In this document: piece after piece, positions 50,692 through 60,280 of the stretch
Position numbering within the stretch: the first letter of the stretch is position 1
Layout of the letters: the number at the start of each line of letters is the position of its first letter
Source of the DNA: Paenibacillus_E qinlingensis
GTDB taxonomy: Bacteria; Bacillota; Bacilli; Paenibacillales; NBRC-103111
Assembly: GCF_028746185.1 (NCBI RefSeq)
Contig: NZ_JAQIVH010000013.1
Span: 24,685-88,684, forward strand
Reading direction: 5' to 3'
DNA length: 64,000 nt
The notes under the pieces: model-generated
What the model was told of the DNA's origin: nothing
Seen by the model: only the letters and a program-made list of their open reading frames with translations
Database searches by the model: none
Made by a program: the position numbers and the translations under genes

Positions 50692-53600
50692 TTGCATTTT
50701 AGTAATAAGGTAATTGGATCGTTTAAGCGAAGGGCCTCTGCGGCACTCGTGCTATTATTTTTGGTGAATGCATGCATCCCAATTATAGCATCTGCAACAA
50801 GTTTGTTTAATCTCCAGTTTGATCCAGTATCTGGCACGGTATATGGCTATATTTATTCAGACAAGGCGGCGTTATCGGTCAGTGTGAATGATGAGACATA
50901 TGGGACTAAAGCAGTGACCCCAAGTAGTATAAACTTTACAAACCCTTATATTAATGGATTTTATTATGAGTTGAATGGCGTGGGAAGCGAGGGGCTTAAA
51001 GGGCTTAAGCCAGTTACAGCAGTAGTTTATGAAGGTAGTACACCTGTTTACTCAACAGTAAATAATGTGAGCAGTAATGTGTATACCTATAGCGGAAGTG
51101 ATGTTAATCTTACTCCTCCTACTAATCTTGTGGCAAATTTTGAACATGGGCACTGGAGAATTAAATGGGATTCACTTGATAATTTACCCTTTATCTATAG
51201 TGTCAAAGAATATCGGAATGGAATATTCGAAGGACAATCTAAAGGTTATCTTCCATTTGAATGGGGTGAAAGGTATGAATTTAATGCACCGCCTGTGGAT
51301 ATTCAATTAAGTGTCATAGACATATTTGGTAACGAATCAGCGCTAAGTGAAAAGGTTACACTCGTAAGTGTAACGGGACCGGAGGCCTATCATTACTCAG
51401 GTGTCATTAATTTAAATGGCGTCCCTGCAGCAAATACGAAGTTTGATATTAAGAATGCAGCTGGTGTTGTTGTTGAAAGTTTTACGTATACGAATCAAGA
51501 AATCAAGGGCCAAACACAACTTGGCCGGTATGGAATCAACATCAATCAACCGTATATGGACTATGCGGGTAAGCATTTGGATTATTATTTTGATTTACCT
51601 GACAACAATTATTCCGTAACCATTACGAATTCACAAAAAAAGATTTTCCAACCGACATCCTATGTTACTGACTTTGTTGCAAGCGTTGACTACGAAGGCT
51701 TTTTTGCTAATGTATTTCAACATGAGGTAAATATGAATGGTAATTTTAAGACAAAGCCAGACATGTTTACCAATAAAGATGCAGGTCATTGGTACGTGCC
51801 TAATGAAGAAATTGTAAGTTTTACGCCGACAAATGCTACTGGAAACCGTCTGGATATCGATTTTCCCTATGATAGTTGGCCAATGTATGGAGTGGGAACG
51901 CATAATACAACGACAATTCAAAATGAGAATTTGATAGGGTCAGATTTACAACTAATTAAAGTTTCAGATCAGTCAGAGGTCGGAATTACGAGCTTAACTC
52001 ATAATCCTTCTTTTTCGAATGAAGCAATTAATGATAAGTTGGTAGTAAGTGGGAACGGCGGAGGAGGAGGTGGTGGTAGCAGTAGTCCATCTCCTGTAGT
52101 TACTAATAATGGGAACGGTTATACACGACCGCAATTACTATCTCTCGTACTCGATGCAGAATTGGAACCTAATGAACAATATGTACTAAAAATGTCTTCT
52201 TCTAGCGACTCGAATGAAATCCGATTACCGCAGTGGTCAGGGACAGGCTTTAGTACTGCGGTGTCACTTTCAGTAAAAAACAATTATTTAGATTTATATA
52301 CGGGCAACATAATTGACAGTTACTATAATGACCGAACAGTTCAAATTTTGCCAGCAGGAACGCTAGAAGCGGTTGCAGCTGTAACGGCCAAAATCACAGC
52401 TCTACCAGCTACTTCAAGCCTAGTATTAGCAAATGAAACAGCTGTGAAGGAAGCCAAAGCAGCATTTGATTTACTTACAACGGCTCAAAAGGCGTTGGTA
52501 ACTCCAGAAAATCAAACAAAGCTTACTAATGCAGTAGCGAAGATAGCTTCATTAAAAGCAACCTCAGGATTTGGTGGAGGTGGTGGCGGCTTCGTGGATA
52601 ACTCACCTAAACCATCCGACGATGGCGCCAAGGTGGATACGAACAATTACCTGACAAAAGAAAAAGGTTCAGACGGCAAAGAGGTTTCACGCGTCAAACT
52701 GGACTCAGATGTATTCACGAAGGCGCTTGATGTGATCAAAGGCAACGATAACGACCACCAAACGATCACCTTGGATGCGACGGGTACGCAAGCTGGGGCC
52801 AAAATTGAAATCCCAGCAGCATCATTAACTGAGGCATTGAAATCCAATTCGAATATTGTGATATCGATCCAGTCGGATGCAGGTACGTATCAGGTGCCCG
52901 TTAGTATTTTTAAAGATATCGCTAAGCAAATAAATAAGGACCTTAAAGATGTAAAAGTAACGATTTCCGTGACGCAGGCGTCTGCGAAATCATACGAGGC
53001 ACTTCAGCAAGCGAATCCAACGATTACGACGCTACTTGCCAATCCGATTGAATTTACCATTACAGCAGAGTCGGGTTCTACGAAGGTAGAATTGAATGAT
53101 TTCTCAGGTACTTATGTGGAACGGAAGATTATTGTACCTTCTACGGTAGATAGTAATGCAACAACCGTTGTTTCATTCGACCCTGTTACAGGTAAAATGA
53201 CTTTCATTCCTGCCGTTGTCTCCCATGTCAATGGCAAAAGTGAGATCACCATCAAATCACCGCATAACAGCATATACACACTGGTGAAATTGGACAAATC
53301 ATTTAGTGACATCAGCACGCATTGGGCCAAAACAGACATCGAATTGCTAGCGTCTAAGTTCGTTGTGCAAGGCATGAGCGAAACTACTTTCGCTCCGGAT
53401 CAACGTGTGACCCGAGCACAATTTGCATCTATGCTTGTTACCGCATTAGCATTAAATCCAGATGCTGCGAAGTCGTCTACGTTTACAGATGTGAAAAGTG
53501 CTGACTGGTTTGCAGGCGCTGTGGGTACAGCGGCTAAATTAGGACTTGTTGAAGGAAACAGTGCTGGGGAATTCGATCCTCATGCAGATATTACAAGAGA

Positions 53601-53862
53601 GCAAATGGCCGTGATGATTTCTAGGGCTTTGATGCTTTCTGGTCAAGAAGTACAGTCATCATTAGCTCAAGACAAGCTTGCTGGTTTTGCTGATAGCAGT
53701 TCAATTAGTGCGTGGGCGACATCGGCTGTAGCGCAATCACTTGCTGCTAATATTGTAAATGGTCTGACTGAACAATCGTTTGGACCTAAAGAGAGTGCAA
53801 CTAGAGCACAAGCAACGGTTATGCTAAAAAGGTTCTTACAATTTGCAGAATTCATAAACTAA
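50692..53862 (+). CDS. S-layer-homology surface protein
   Basis: A 1056-residue exported protein. Signal peptide about 1-35 (VLLFLVNACIPIIASA), Ig/fibronectin-like N-terminal half, a Gly-rich linker near 455-463, a helical segment around 560-620, a second Gly-rich linker near 627, and three C-terminal SLH domains (about 868-915, 930-980, 995-1050) that anchor it to pyruvylated cell-wall polymer. TTG start behind GAGGAGG. The front half is AT-richer than the SLH end, suggesting domain shuffling. Partner or ligand unknown. Confidence 0.9.
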   Translation: MHFSNKVIGSFKRRASAALVLLFLVNACIPIIASATSLFNLQFDPVSGTVYGYIYSDKAALSVSVNDETYGTKAVTPSSINFTNPYINGFYYELNGVGSEGLKGLKPVTAVVYEGSTPVYSTVNNVSSNVYTYSGSDVNLTPPTNLVANFEHGHWRIKWDSLDNLPFIYSVKEYRNGIFEGQSKGYLPFEWGERYEFNAPPVDIQLSVIDIFGNESALSEKVTLVSVTGPEAYHYSGVINLNGVPAANTKFDIKNAAGVVVESFTYTNQEIKGQTQLGRYGININQPYMDYAGKHLDYYFDLPDNNYSVTITNSQKKIFQPTSYVTDFVASVDYEGFFANVFQHEVNMNGNFKTKPDMFTNKDAGHWYVPNEEIVSFTPTNATGNRLDIDFPYDSWPMYGVGTHNTTTIQNENLIGSDLQLIKVSDQSEVGITSLTHNPSFSNEAINDKLVVSGNGGGGGGGSSSPSPVVTNNGNGYTRPQLLSLVLDAELEPNEQYVLKMSSSSDSNEIRLPQWSGTGFSTAVSLSVKNNYLDLYTGNIIDSYYNDRTVQILPAGTLEAVAAVTAKITALPATSSLVLANETAVKEAKAAFDLLTTAQKALVTPENQTKLTNAVAKIASLKATSGFGGGGGGFVDNSPKPSDDGAKVDTNNYLTKEKGSDGKEVSRVKLDSDVFTKALDVIKGNDNDHQTITLDATGTQAGAKIEIPAASLTEALKSNSNIVISIQSDAGTYQVPVSIFKDIAKQINKDLKDVKVTISVTQASAKSYEALQQANPTITTLLANPIEFTITAESGSTKVELNDFSGTYVERKIIVPSTVDSNATTVVSFDPVTGKMTFIPAVVSHVNGKSEITIKSPHNSIYTLVKLDKSFSDISTHWAKTDIELLASKFVVQGMSETTFAPDQRVTRAQFASMLVTALALNPDAAKSSTFTDVKSADWFAGAVGTAAKLGLVEGNSAGEFDPHADITREQMAVMISRALMLSGQEVQSSLAQDKLAGFADSSSISAWATSAVAQSLAANIVNGLTEQSFGPKESATRAQATVMLKRFLQFAEFIN

Positions 53863-53875
53863 TAGTAAGACAACG

Positions 53876-53906
53876 ATCCTCCTATTCGATATAGGGGGAT
53901 TTTTCT
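53876..53906 (+). terminator. Terminator of the large SLH gene
   Basis: ATCCTCCTAT (53876-53885) pairs with ATAGGGGGAT (53891-53900), with a wobble, then TTTTTC. Confidence 0.85.
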
Positions 53907-53963
53907 TTGAAGCGAAACCTTTTATTCCCAATTTCGTCTAAATTTATGTGGGAGGTAAAGCTG

Positions 53964-54503
53964 ATGATGACGATGTTTATTGTTTGTTTTTTCGTAGGTC
54001 TTGTACTTACGTTGCTCATCACACTCTTCGGTGTGGACAGCATTGAGCTGCATGGCGATGCAGGTGGTACACATGGACACGGGCATAGTGGCCCATCTTG
54101 GTTTAATATGTCCTCATTGCTCGCGGGTTTGACCGTATTCGGCGGTATGGGGTATATCTTGGGCAAGGTTGGCATGACAAGCGGTTTATTGATTCTACTC
54201 GTTGCCATTGCAGCTGGTCTTGTGATGGCGTGGCTGTTCTTTCTTTTATACGCCAAGGTTATTTATAAGCATGATGACAGCATGAGGGAGAGCGATTTTG
54301 AGCTCAGCGGGCAGTTGGGGAAGCTCACAGTTCCGATTATTGGAAAAGGTATGGGTGAAATGGTGTATGTGCTCCAAGGAACCACACGTTCCATCAGTGT
54401 TCGTTCCGAGAACGGTGAGTCCTTGGTGAAAGGGACGAAAGTTGTTATTTTGAACATGAGCAAAGGTGTGGCTACGGTGACGGAATTTAGTGAATTTGAA
54501 TAG
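53964..54503 (+). CDS. NfeD-like membrane protein (YuaF type)
   Basis: A 179-residue protein with three membrane helices (about 1-22, 50-72, 76-95) and a C-terminal OB-fold NfeD domain (about 110-179: LSGQLGKLTVPIIGKGMGEM). NfeD proteins partner flotillins in membrane microdomains; the flotillin gene follows 51 bp later. GGGAGG 7 bp before the ATG at 53964 supports that start. A His-rich loop, GDAGGTHGHGHSGPSW, lies between helices 1 and 2. Confidence 0.88.
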   Translation: MMTMFIVCFFVGLVLTLLITLFGVDSIELHGDAGGTHGHGHSGPSWFNMSSLLAGLTVFGGMGYILGKVGMTSGLLILLVAIAAGLVMAWLFFLLYAKVIYKHDDSMRESDFELSGQLGKLTVPIIGKGMGEMVYVLQGTTRSISVRSENGESLVKGTKVVILNMSKGVATVTEFSEFE

Positions 54504-54554
54504 CCCGTTCGTGCTTCAAACAATAGTGAGGAATGACAGGGAGGTAGAGCAGGA

Positions 54555-56000
54555 ATGATGTATCCAGTGCTTATCATGGTTGTTGCCATTGTGGTTGTTG
54601 TTTTTATCTTACTAGCTTCGATTGTAAAAGCGTATAAAAAAGTGCCACCGAATGAAGCGATGATCGTGTTTGGTTTAGGGGGCAAAAGAGTGGTGCAAGG
54701 CGGAGGTACGTTCGTTATCCCCGGTTTTCAGAGCTACAAAACCATCTCGATGATGCTCACAAGCTTTGACGTGAAGCCAGACCAGCCGATGTTTTCACTG
54801 CAAGGTATTCGTCTCAAAATTGAAGCTGTCGCTCAGATTAAAATTCAAAGTGATCCCATCGCGATCGCAACCGCTTCTGAGCAGTTCCTTGATCATTCGA
54901 TGGCGGAGCGGGAAGCGATGATTTTGCACTCAGTCGAAGGGCATTTGCGGGGATTAGTCGGGCAATTGACGGTCGAGTCGATCCTCAAGAACCCCGATGA
55001 GCTCAACAGTAAGATGAGGGAAACATGTTCCGAGGATTTGGATAAAATGGGGCTCAACCTCATTTCCTTCGTGCTGAAACGGGTAGCGGACGATCAAGGC
55101 TACATCGAGAACTTGGGTGTGCCTGAGGTGGAGCGGATCCGCAAAAGCGCGAGTATTGCCAAGGCGGAAGTTGAGCGGGATATTCAAATCCGTCAGGCGG
55201 ATACGGAGAAGGAGTCGGCCATTCGCAAGGCGGAAGCCCATCAATTGACAATTGAAGCGGAGAGCGCTGCGTCGGCGAAGGAAGCTCAGTACCGCAAGGA
55301 GCTCAGCATGAAGGAGGCCGAGTTTAAGCAGGAGACGACGAGTCGTCAGGCGGAAGCGGATTTGGCCTATGAATTGAAGCAAAAGCAAATTCAACAGCTG
55401 CTCGTGACGGAACAGGTACGGATCCGTCAGATGGAAGCAGAGGCGAACAAGACCGTTCGCCAAATCGAGGTCGAGCTGAAGCAGAAGGAGCTCGAAGCTT
55501 CAATCATTAAGCCAGCCGAAGCGGAGAAGCTGGCGGCAATCATGCGCGCCGAGGTGAGCAAACAGCGGCAAATTCTTGAAGCCGAGGCGGACGCAGAGTC
55601 GACGAGAAAGCGCGGCGAAGCCACGGCAGAGGCGGAGCTCGCCAAAGGGAAGGCGAACGCTGAGGTCGTGCGCCTAGCGGGGCTTGCGGAAGCGGAGGCG
55701 CTGGAGAAAAAGGCGGAAGCCTACAAGCAGTACACGCAAGCGGCGGTGACGGTGGAAATTCTCCGCATCCTGCCGGAACTGGCGGAGAAAATTGCGGCCC
55801 CGCTGAGCAACGTGGATAAGATCACCGTGATCTCGCAGGACGGTTCGACGTCTGGCGTCAACCGAATCACTGGTGATATTGCCAAAATGATCGCGCAGGT
55901 ACCGGAAATCACCCAGACGCTCACGGGCAAAAGCGTGACCGACTTGGCGCGCGCGTTCCTTGGAAATGATGCTGACCCGACGTTGAAGCGGGAAGGATAA
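54555..56000 (+). CDS. floT: Flotillin-like protein FloT (YuaG)
   Basis: A 481-residue membrane scaffold: N-terminal membrane-inserting helix (about 1-23), SPFH/Band-7 domain (about 28-190) with YKKVPPNEAMIVFGLGGKRV, then a long Glu/Ala/Lys-rich coiled coil (about 190-400) with EA repeats. Flotillins organise lipid microdomains involved in secretion, sporulation signalling and membrane fluidity. Operon with the NfeD-like gene mirrors yuaF-floT of B. subtilis. Confidence 0.94.
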   Translation: MMYPVLIMVVAIVVVVFILLASIVKAYKKVPPNEAMIVFGLGGKRVVQGGGTFVIPGFQSYKTISMMLTSFDVKPDQPMFSLQGIRLKIEAVAQIKIQSDPIAIATASEQFLDHSMAEREAMILHSVEGHLRGLVGQLTVESILKNPDELNSKMRETCSEDLDKMGLNLISFVLKRVADDQGYIENLGVPEVERIRKSASIAKAEVERDIQIRQADTEKESAIRKAEAHQLTIEAESAASAKEAQYRKELSMKEAEFKQETTSRQAEADLAYELKQKQIQQLLVTEQVRIRQMEAEANKTVRQIEVELKQKELEASIIKPAEAEKLAAIMRAEVSKQRQILEAEADAESTRKRGEATAEAELAKGKANAEVVRLAGLAEAEALEKKAEAYKQYTQAAVTVEILRILPELAEKIAAPLSNVDKITVISQDGSTSGVNRITGDIAKMIAQVPEITQTLTGKSVTDLARAFLGNDADPTLKREG

Positions 56001-56023
56001 GGGGCACACCCTGACTAAACAAC

Positions 56024-56058
56024 AAAGCCACACTCTTAGCTATAGAGTGTGGCTTTTT
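56024..56058 (+). terminator. Terminator of the nfeD-floT operon
   Basis: AAAGCCACACTC (56024-56035) pairs with GAGTGTGGCTTT (56045-56056), followed by TTCC. Confidence 0.88.
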
Positions 56059-56193
56059 CCTTTTTCCAGAAGAGCTAGCAAGCTAGTCAATTCTAAGAGA
56101 GATATCAAGCGGATTTCGCTAGATTACGATACAATAGAGGGGATGCGAGTCTTCTTCGCAGTAAGCATAGTTTGGATAGAGGCGGGGAGACGT

Positions 56194-57684
56194 ATGCTGA
56201 TATATAAAAAATTTCTACGTGATCTTTTACGAAATTATATGATGGGTTCGGGTATTGCTGTTCTAGTTGTTGGCGGGGTTATTATTTCGACAACGCTCAC
56301 GATTTCGGGGGTTGAAATGCTCCGTGTGTTTATTATTATGATTTTATCGTTATGTGTCATGATGTTTGCGGAGTTTGTGATATTTCGGAAGCACATAGGG
56401 CCGATACGTGAAATGATGAGGCAAGAAAAGCCGTCGCTGGCGACTATTCGTGCAGCCTACTTACAGACGCATCGCTTTCCTGCCCTATCGGTGATGCGGA
56501 TTATGGGGCCGCACTTTTTGGGGCTATCCATTCCAGCAATGACCATGGCAAGTTTAGGGATCGCATGGGGTTGGTTGACACTGCCGGCGTTTTACATTGG
56601 GCTGGCAGGCATCGGTGCGATACTGATTGCCAGTATGCATGCGTTGCTGGAGTTTTTTACGACGGCGCAAGCTATTCGGCCCATGCTGGTACATATACGT
56701 GAGTTAGGGCAGCAGATTCATGGGGAGGATGTCTCGTTGGATGGACGCGTCATCGTGTCAATTCAGCGAAAGTTTCAGTTGAGTGCTTTTCTCATCGGCA
56801 CGATGCCGCTATTTCTTTTTAGCTTAGCAACGCAAATTCGGTTGAGCACAAGTGTGGACTCTTCCCAGCTGATCGCTGATTACTGGAAATGGGCGGCGAT
56901 TATTCTTTTGCTGGGCGTTGGCTTCTCGTCCTTGGGAGCACGCTTGCTGGCCAGTGATATTCAACAGCCGATTGAGGATTTACATCGCGTAATGAAGCAA
57001 GTGCAGTCCGGCGATCTTAAAGTTAGAGCCTCTGACTTATACTCGGATGAGTTTTCGCGGTTGATTGCGGGCTTTAACCATATGGTGAAGGGCCTCGATG
57101 CCCGTGAAAAAATGAACAATCAGCTCCTGCAGAGCTATTACGCTACACTTGCGGCAGCTCTCGATGCGCGAGATGCCTACACGGCAGGGCATTCAACGCG
57201 TGTCGCCAAGTACTGCTTGTTAATTGGACAAGCGGTTAGCTTGAGCGAACAGGAGCTTGACTGGTTGTACAAAACAGCGCTGCTGCATGATATCGGCAAA
57301 ATTGGCGTGCGCGATGCGGTGCTGTTAAAGGATGGCCGATTAACCGACGAGGAATTCGAGCAAATCAAACGTCACCCGGATCTGGGTGAATCGATTTTGA
57401 AACAGATTGAGCCTGCTGAGGCGATGGCTCCCTTGCTTCCGGGCGTGCGCTCGCATCACGAGCGCTACGATGGTGCGGGATATCCGGATGGCCTGAAGGG
57501 CCAGGATATCCCGGTGTTCGGCCGCATCATTGCGGTGGCCGATGCGTTCGATGCGATGACGTCCGATCGTCCGTATCGGAAGGGAATGCCTGTCGAGAAG
57601 GCGATGGCCATTCTCGCGGACGGGAAGGGGAGTCAGTGGGATCCCCGTTTTGTTCAGGGCTTTATGGATGCATACAAGGCCTAG
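56194..57684 (+). CDS. HAMP and HD-GYP domain protein, probable cyclic-di-GMP phosphodiesterase
   Basis: A 496-residue membrane protein with about six helices in the first 265 residues, HAMP (about 268-320: DLHRVMKQVQSGDLKVRASD), then HD-GYP (about 325-495). The HD pair is near 365-366 in LLHDIGKIGVRDAVLLKDG, and HHERYDGAGYPDGLKG carries the GYP motif (about 428). The domain hydrolyses cyclic-di-GMP. GGGGAGAC precedes ATG 56194. Single gene between the floT terminator and repeat DNA. Confidence 0.9.
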   Translation: MLIYKKFLRDLLRNYMMGSGIAVLVVGGVIISTTLTISGVEMLRVFIIMILSLCVMMFAEFVIFRKHIGPIREMMRQEKPSLATIRAAYLQTHRFPALSVMRIMGPHFLGLSIPAMTMASLGIAWGWLTLPAFYIGLAGIGAILIASMHALLEFFTTAQAIRPMLVHIRELGQQIHGEDVSLDGRVIVSIQRKFQLSAFLIGTMPLFLFSLATQIRLSTSVDSSQLIADYWKWAAIILLLGVGFSSLGARLLASDIQQPIEDLHRVMKQVQSGDLKVRASDLYSDEFSRLIAGFNHMVKGLDAREKMNNQLLQSYYATLAAALDARDAYTAGHSTRVAKYCLLIGQAVSLSEQELDWLYKTALLHDIGKIGVRDAVLLKDGRLTDEEFEQIKRHPDLGESILKQIEPAEAMAPLLPGVRSHHERYDGAGYPDGLKGQDIPVFGRIIAVADAFDAMTSDRPYRKGMPVEKAMAILADGKGSQWDPRFVQGFMDAYKA

Positions 57685-57743
57685 TTGCTGAGAGTGGTAG
57701 TCAGGGGGCCACAGAGGGAGTGGGCTGAGTGGCCTGTGGGTCA

Positions 57744-57936
57744 ACTAAATGGAAAACATACAGCTAATTCAGGCGTATTTCATGGTAATCGGACGAATAG
57801 ATGGAAAAAGTACAGCTAAAATAGCGGAAATCAGTAATAATTCCGTTTTGGGCAGAAATTAACTACATGAAATCCAGCTATTCTCGCGATTGAGTGAAAA
57901 TCAGCAAAATTAGCTACATATAATCCAGTTAAATTT
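57744..57936. repeat. Four-unit dyad element Q6 (AACTGGA family)
   Basis: TAAATGGA (57746-57753) and TAGATGGA (57798-57805) are mirrored by TCCAGCTA (57873-57880) and TCCAGTTA (57924-57931). Pitches are 52 and 51 bp, with dyad centres 57838.5 and 57839. It lies between two convergent 3' ends, in a 416-bp gap that also holds the GTAGAA array and a terminator. Confidence 0.78.
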
Positions 57937-57971
57937 GTTGAAGTGCACCGGGAGCGGCGGGGGTTGGGTCC

Positions 57972-58020
57972 GTAGAAGTAGATGTAGAAGTAGAAGTAGA
58001 AGTAGAAGTAGAAGTAGAAC
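57972..58020. repeat. GTAGAA tandem array
   Basis: About eight copies of the 6-bp unit GTAGAA, one of them changed to GTAGAT. No reading frame with a ribosome binding site uses it. Confidence 0.85.
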
Positions 58021-58062
58021 ACCCAGCCCAGAATCGGCACCTGCGCAGCCGAAACCACAATA

Positions 58063-58095
58063 AACCCGCTCAGTCCAAATGGACCAGCGGGTTTT
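58063..58095 (-). terminator. Hairpin after the anti-sigma-like gene
   Basis: AACCCGCT (58063-58070) pairs with AGCGGGTT (58086-58093), with an inner GTCC/GGAC. The minus-strand T-run is short. Confidence 0.6.
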
Positions 58096-58100
58096 CATAT

Positions 58101-59438
58101 TTAGTGTGCTTTTGTTTGTGATTCCAATTGCAGTCCCACTGCAGACCCAGTAGCGCCAGCCGGCCGAGACTCTGTCTCGGCGGACAGATAGCGTCCGACC
58201 TTGTCGATCCATTCCTGGACGTAGTGGTCTGTGGCCCATTGTGCCATGACGAGCTGTTCACCAGGCTCCAAATCTAAAGTGAGCTGGGGAATGCTGCCGG
58301 GCGCTTGCCCGTAGGAGTAAAATTTGAGCGTGTCTCCCTCGAAGATGACGAGCATATCGTCCAAGGGGGAGGTTAGCGCATCGGTAGCTTTCGGCCACGA
58401 GGACTTGATATTGCTCCAAGAGCAACAGATATCATCGTGATTAACGACTTTATCCGGCAGTTGCCGTGGGAAATCACGCAGTACGTAAGAATCAGGTCTC
58501 GATAAACTAGCTTTCGGCGTTTCAGCAACTTTGCCGACCCATTGTCCTGGTTCACGCTGCACCGTCCAGCTCTGTCCTGAGACTTCACTCATCGCATTGT
58601 CTCCTATGCTTGATATCCTCGCAAGATCCGTGCTCGTGCTTGTGCCAAAGACATCCATCAAGGATACATGGTTCTTGTCCACTGGCTTTTTGTAGAATTG
58701 CAAGGTACGTGCTTCTTTCAATTGCGGAAGTGTACGCACCCAGATGCGATCTGCATGGTAGGGCGCATTGCCATTCCAAGCTGCCTCCGACTCGGCAATA
58801 GAGACGTACTGGTTGCCTGCAAACAACAGTGTTTCTACACGATTAAACTCTTGATCTTCTGGCTCTGTGAAGCGTTCTGTCTTAACGGGCTGATCAGCCA
58901 AATGAGCAGATAAATAGTGAGACTCACCTTTGTTCGTTATATGTGTAAGGGAGTCAATTTTCCAAAAATTTTGCTTATATGGCATCAAAATGCCAGTACC
59001 TTCGGAGGTTTTCTGTAATTGCCCGCGAACAGGCGCAACGAGCATCGTCCGATAGGTACTGTAACGAAGCGGAGACAGCGCCCGTCCTTGATTTCCGTTC
59101 GTAGCCGTCTCATGCTCTGTCCGTAGCCCAATGAGCAAGGCTGTGTTAATGGGAGCAGGTGGAGGCGTGGAGACGGTGACTTCCGCCGGCATCATTTTCT
59201 CCTCAAGAGCAGCAGCCTCACTTTGCGTGTGCATCGTATGCCAAGGGAAAAGAAGTACTACAGCCAAGACAGTACCTAAACCACCAACGCAGAGAAGAGG
59301 TTTTACCTTGGATTTGCTGCGCTCCTTCTTACGAATCGTTTGCTCGATATCCTGTTGAAGCTTGGAGGTGAACCCCTTCTGCACGAGGGGCGCATCTTCC
59401 AGTTGCTTCTGGAAGTCATCCGGCTCAGGAGTGTTCAA
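58101..59438 (-). CDS. Probable anti-sigma factor, single-pass membrane protein
   Basis: About 445 residues: a charged cytoplasmic N-terminus (about 1-45) with QRKK-like basic runs, one membrane helix (LLCVGGLGTVLAVVLLFPWH, about 47-66), and a large extracytoplasmic domain without a recognised family. Overlap with the ECF sigma gene upstream is the usual sign of a sigma/anti-sigma pair; it has no zinc-binding HxxxCxxC motif. Start: TTG 59438 with AAGGAG 10 bp upstream; the GTG at 59447 lies against that site. Confidence 0.72.
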   Translation of the reverse strand: MNTPEPDDFQKQLEDAPLVQKGFTSKLQQDIEQTIRKKERSKSKVKPLLCVGGLGTVLAVVLLFPWHTMHTQSEAAALEEKMMPAEVTVSTPPPAPINTALLIGLRTEHETATNGNQGRALSPLRYSTYRTMLVAPVRGQLQKTSEGTGILMPYKQNFWKIDSLTHITNKGESHYLSAHLADQPVKTERFTEPEDQEFNRVETLLFAGNQYVSIAESEAAWNGNAPYHADRIWVRTLPQLKEARTLQFYKKPVDKNHVSLMDVFGTSTSTDLARISSIGDNAMSEVSGQSWTVQREPGQWVGKVAETPKASLSRPDSYVLRDFPRQLPDKVVNHDDICCSWSNIKSSWPKATDALTSPLDDMLVIFEGDTLKFYSYGQAPGSIPQLTLDLEPGEQLVMAQWATDHYVQEWIDKVGRYLSAETESRPAGATGSAVGLQLESQTKAH

Positions 59439-59991
59439 GGGCTTCACGCTCCTTCAGACTAAGAACCTTGAGTCTGGCGTGATGTAGTCTGGATTTAACG
59501 GTTCCTTCCGAAATATCCAGAATAGCTGCCATTTCCTTGGTTGTCATCTGATAATGTGCGTGAAGAATTAAAATTTCTCTATATTTTGCGGATAAAGACA
59601 TGACCTTCTGCCAAATTTCACTTGCATATAAATTCTCAACCGCTTCGGTTTCAGCTGAGCTTGCGGTACCTCCCGACTGCACGAATCCAACAAGAGTCAC
59701 CTTGCGCCAAAACGCTTTGCGCATATGATCATAAGCGGTATTGCGGGTTATGGTAAGCAACCAGGTTTTAACCGCAGCTTCACCACGGAAAGTCGTCAGA
59801 TTGCGATATACTTTTAAGAAAGCATCCTGTGCAATATCGTCAGCTGCATCTTTATTCCGACAAATACTGAAGGCATAATTCCACACATCATTCCCGTAGG
59901 TTTCCATTAAATTACGAAGGATCACCTTCTGATCTGTTGTTTCTGCAATGTACTTCAAATAATCAAATACATGGACACCCGTCGTTTCCAA
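59425..59991 (-). CDS. ECF-type RNA polymerase sigma factor
   Basis: About 188 residues. Region 2 includes NYAFSICRNKDAADDIAQDA followed by FLKVYRNLTTFRGEAAVKTW and ITRNTAYDHMRKAFW; region 4 has HYQMTTKEMAAILDISEGTV followed by KSRLHHARLKVL. Likely controlled by the membrane protein encoded just downstream (14-bp overlap). Start TTG 59991 behind GAGGTG is preferred to GTG 60000, which abuts the ribosome binding site. Target genes and signal are unknown. Confidence 0.9.
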   Translation of the reverse strand: METTGVHVFDYLKYIAETTDQKVILRNLMETYGNDVWNYAFSICRNKDAADDIAQDAFLKVYRNLTTFRGEAAVKTWLLTITRNTAYDHMRKAFWRKVTLVGFVQSGGTASSAETEAVENLYASEIWQKVMSLSAKYREILILHAHYQMTTKEMAAILDISEGTVKSRLHHARLKVLSLKEREALEHS

Positions 59992-60280
59992 TTCTCTCAC
60001 CTCTCCTATATAGACGCATCTGTTCCCGAAAAGTTCAACATTCGAAATAAAAACTTTACTTACATCTTTCGTAAGCCCTTGCTCCTTTGTGCCTCATCAG
60101 AGCGTATTCTTTATTGAAACTGTTCATGCCCAATTAGTAGAGCGTGATCGGCAGGAAATTGTACCTAGAAAAGAGAACAATAAGAATAGAAACTGGAACG
60201 TATGCGTTCTTGCTTGACAACGAAGAGCTTTAGCACGCAATATGAAGGAAGGACTAGATCCTTCGGAGAGGAAGAGCAGC

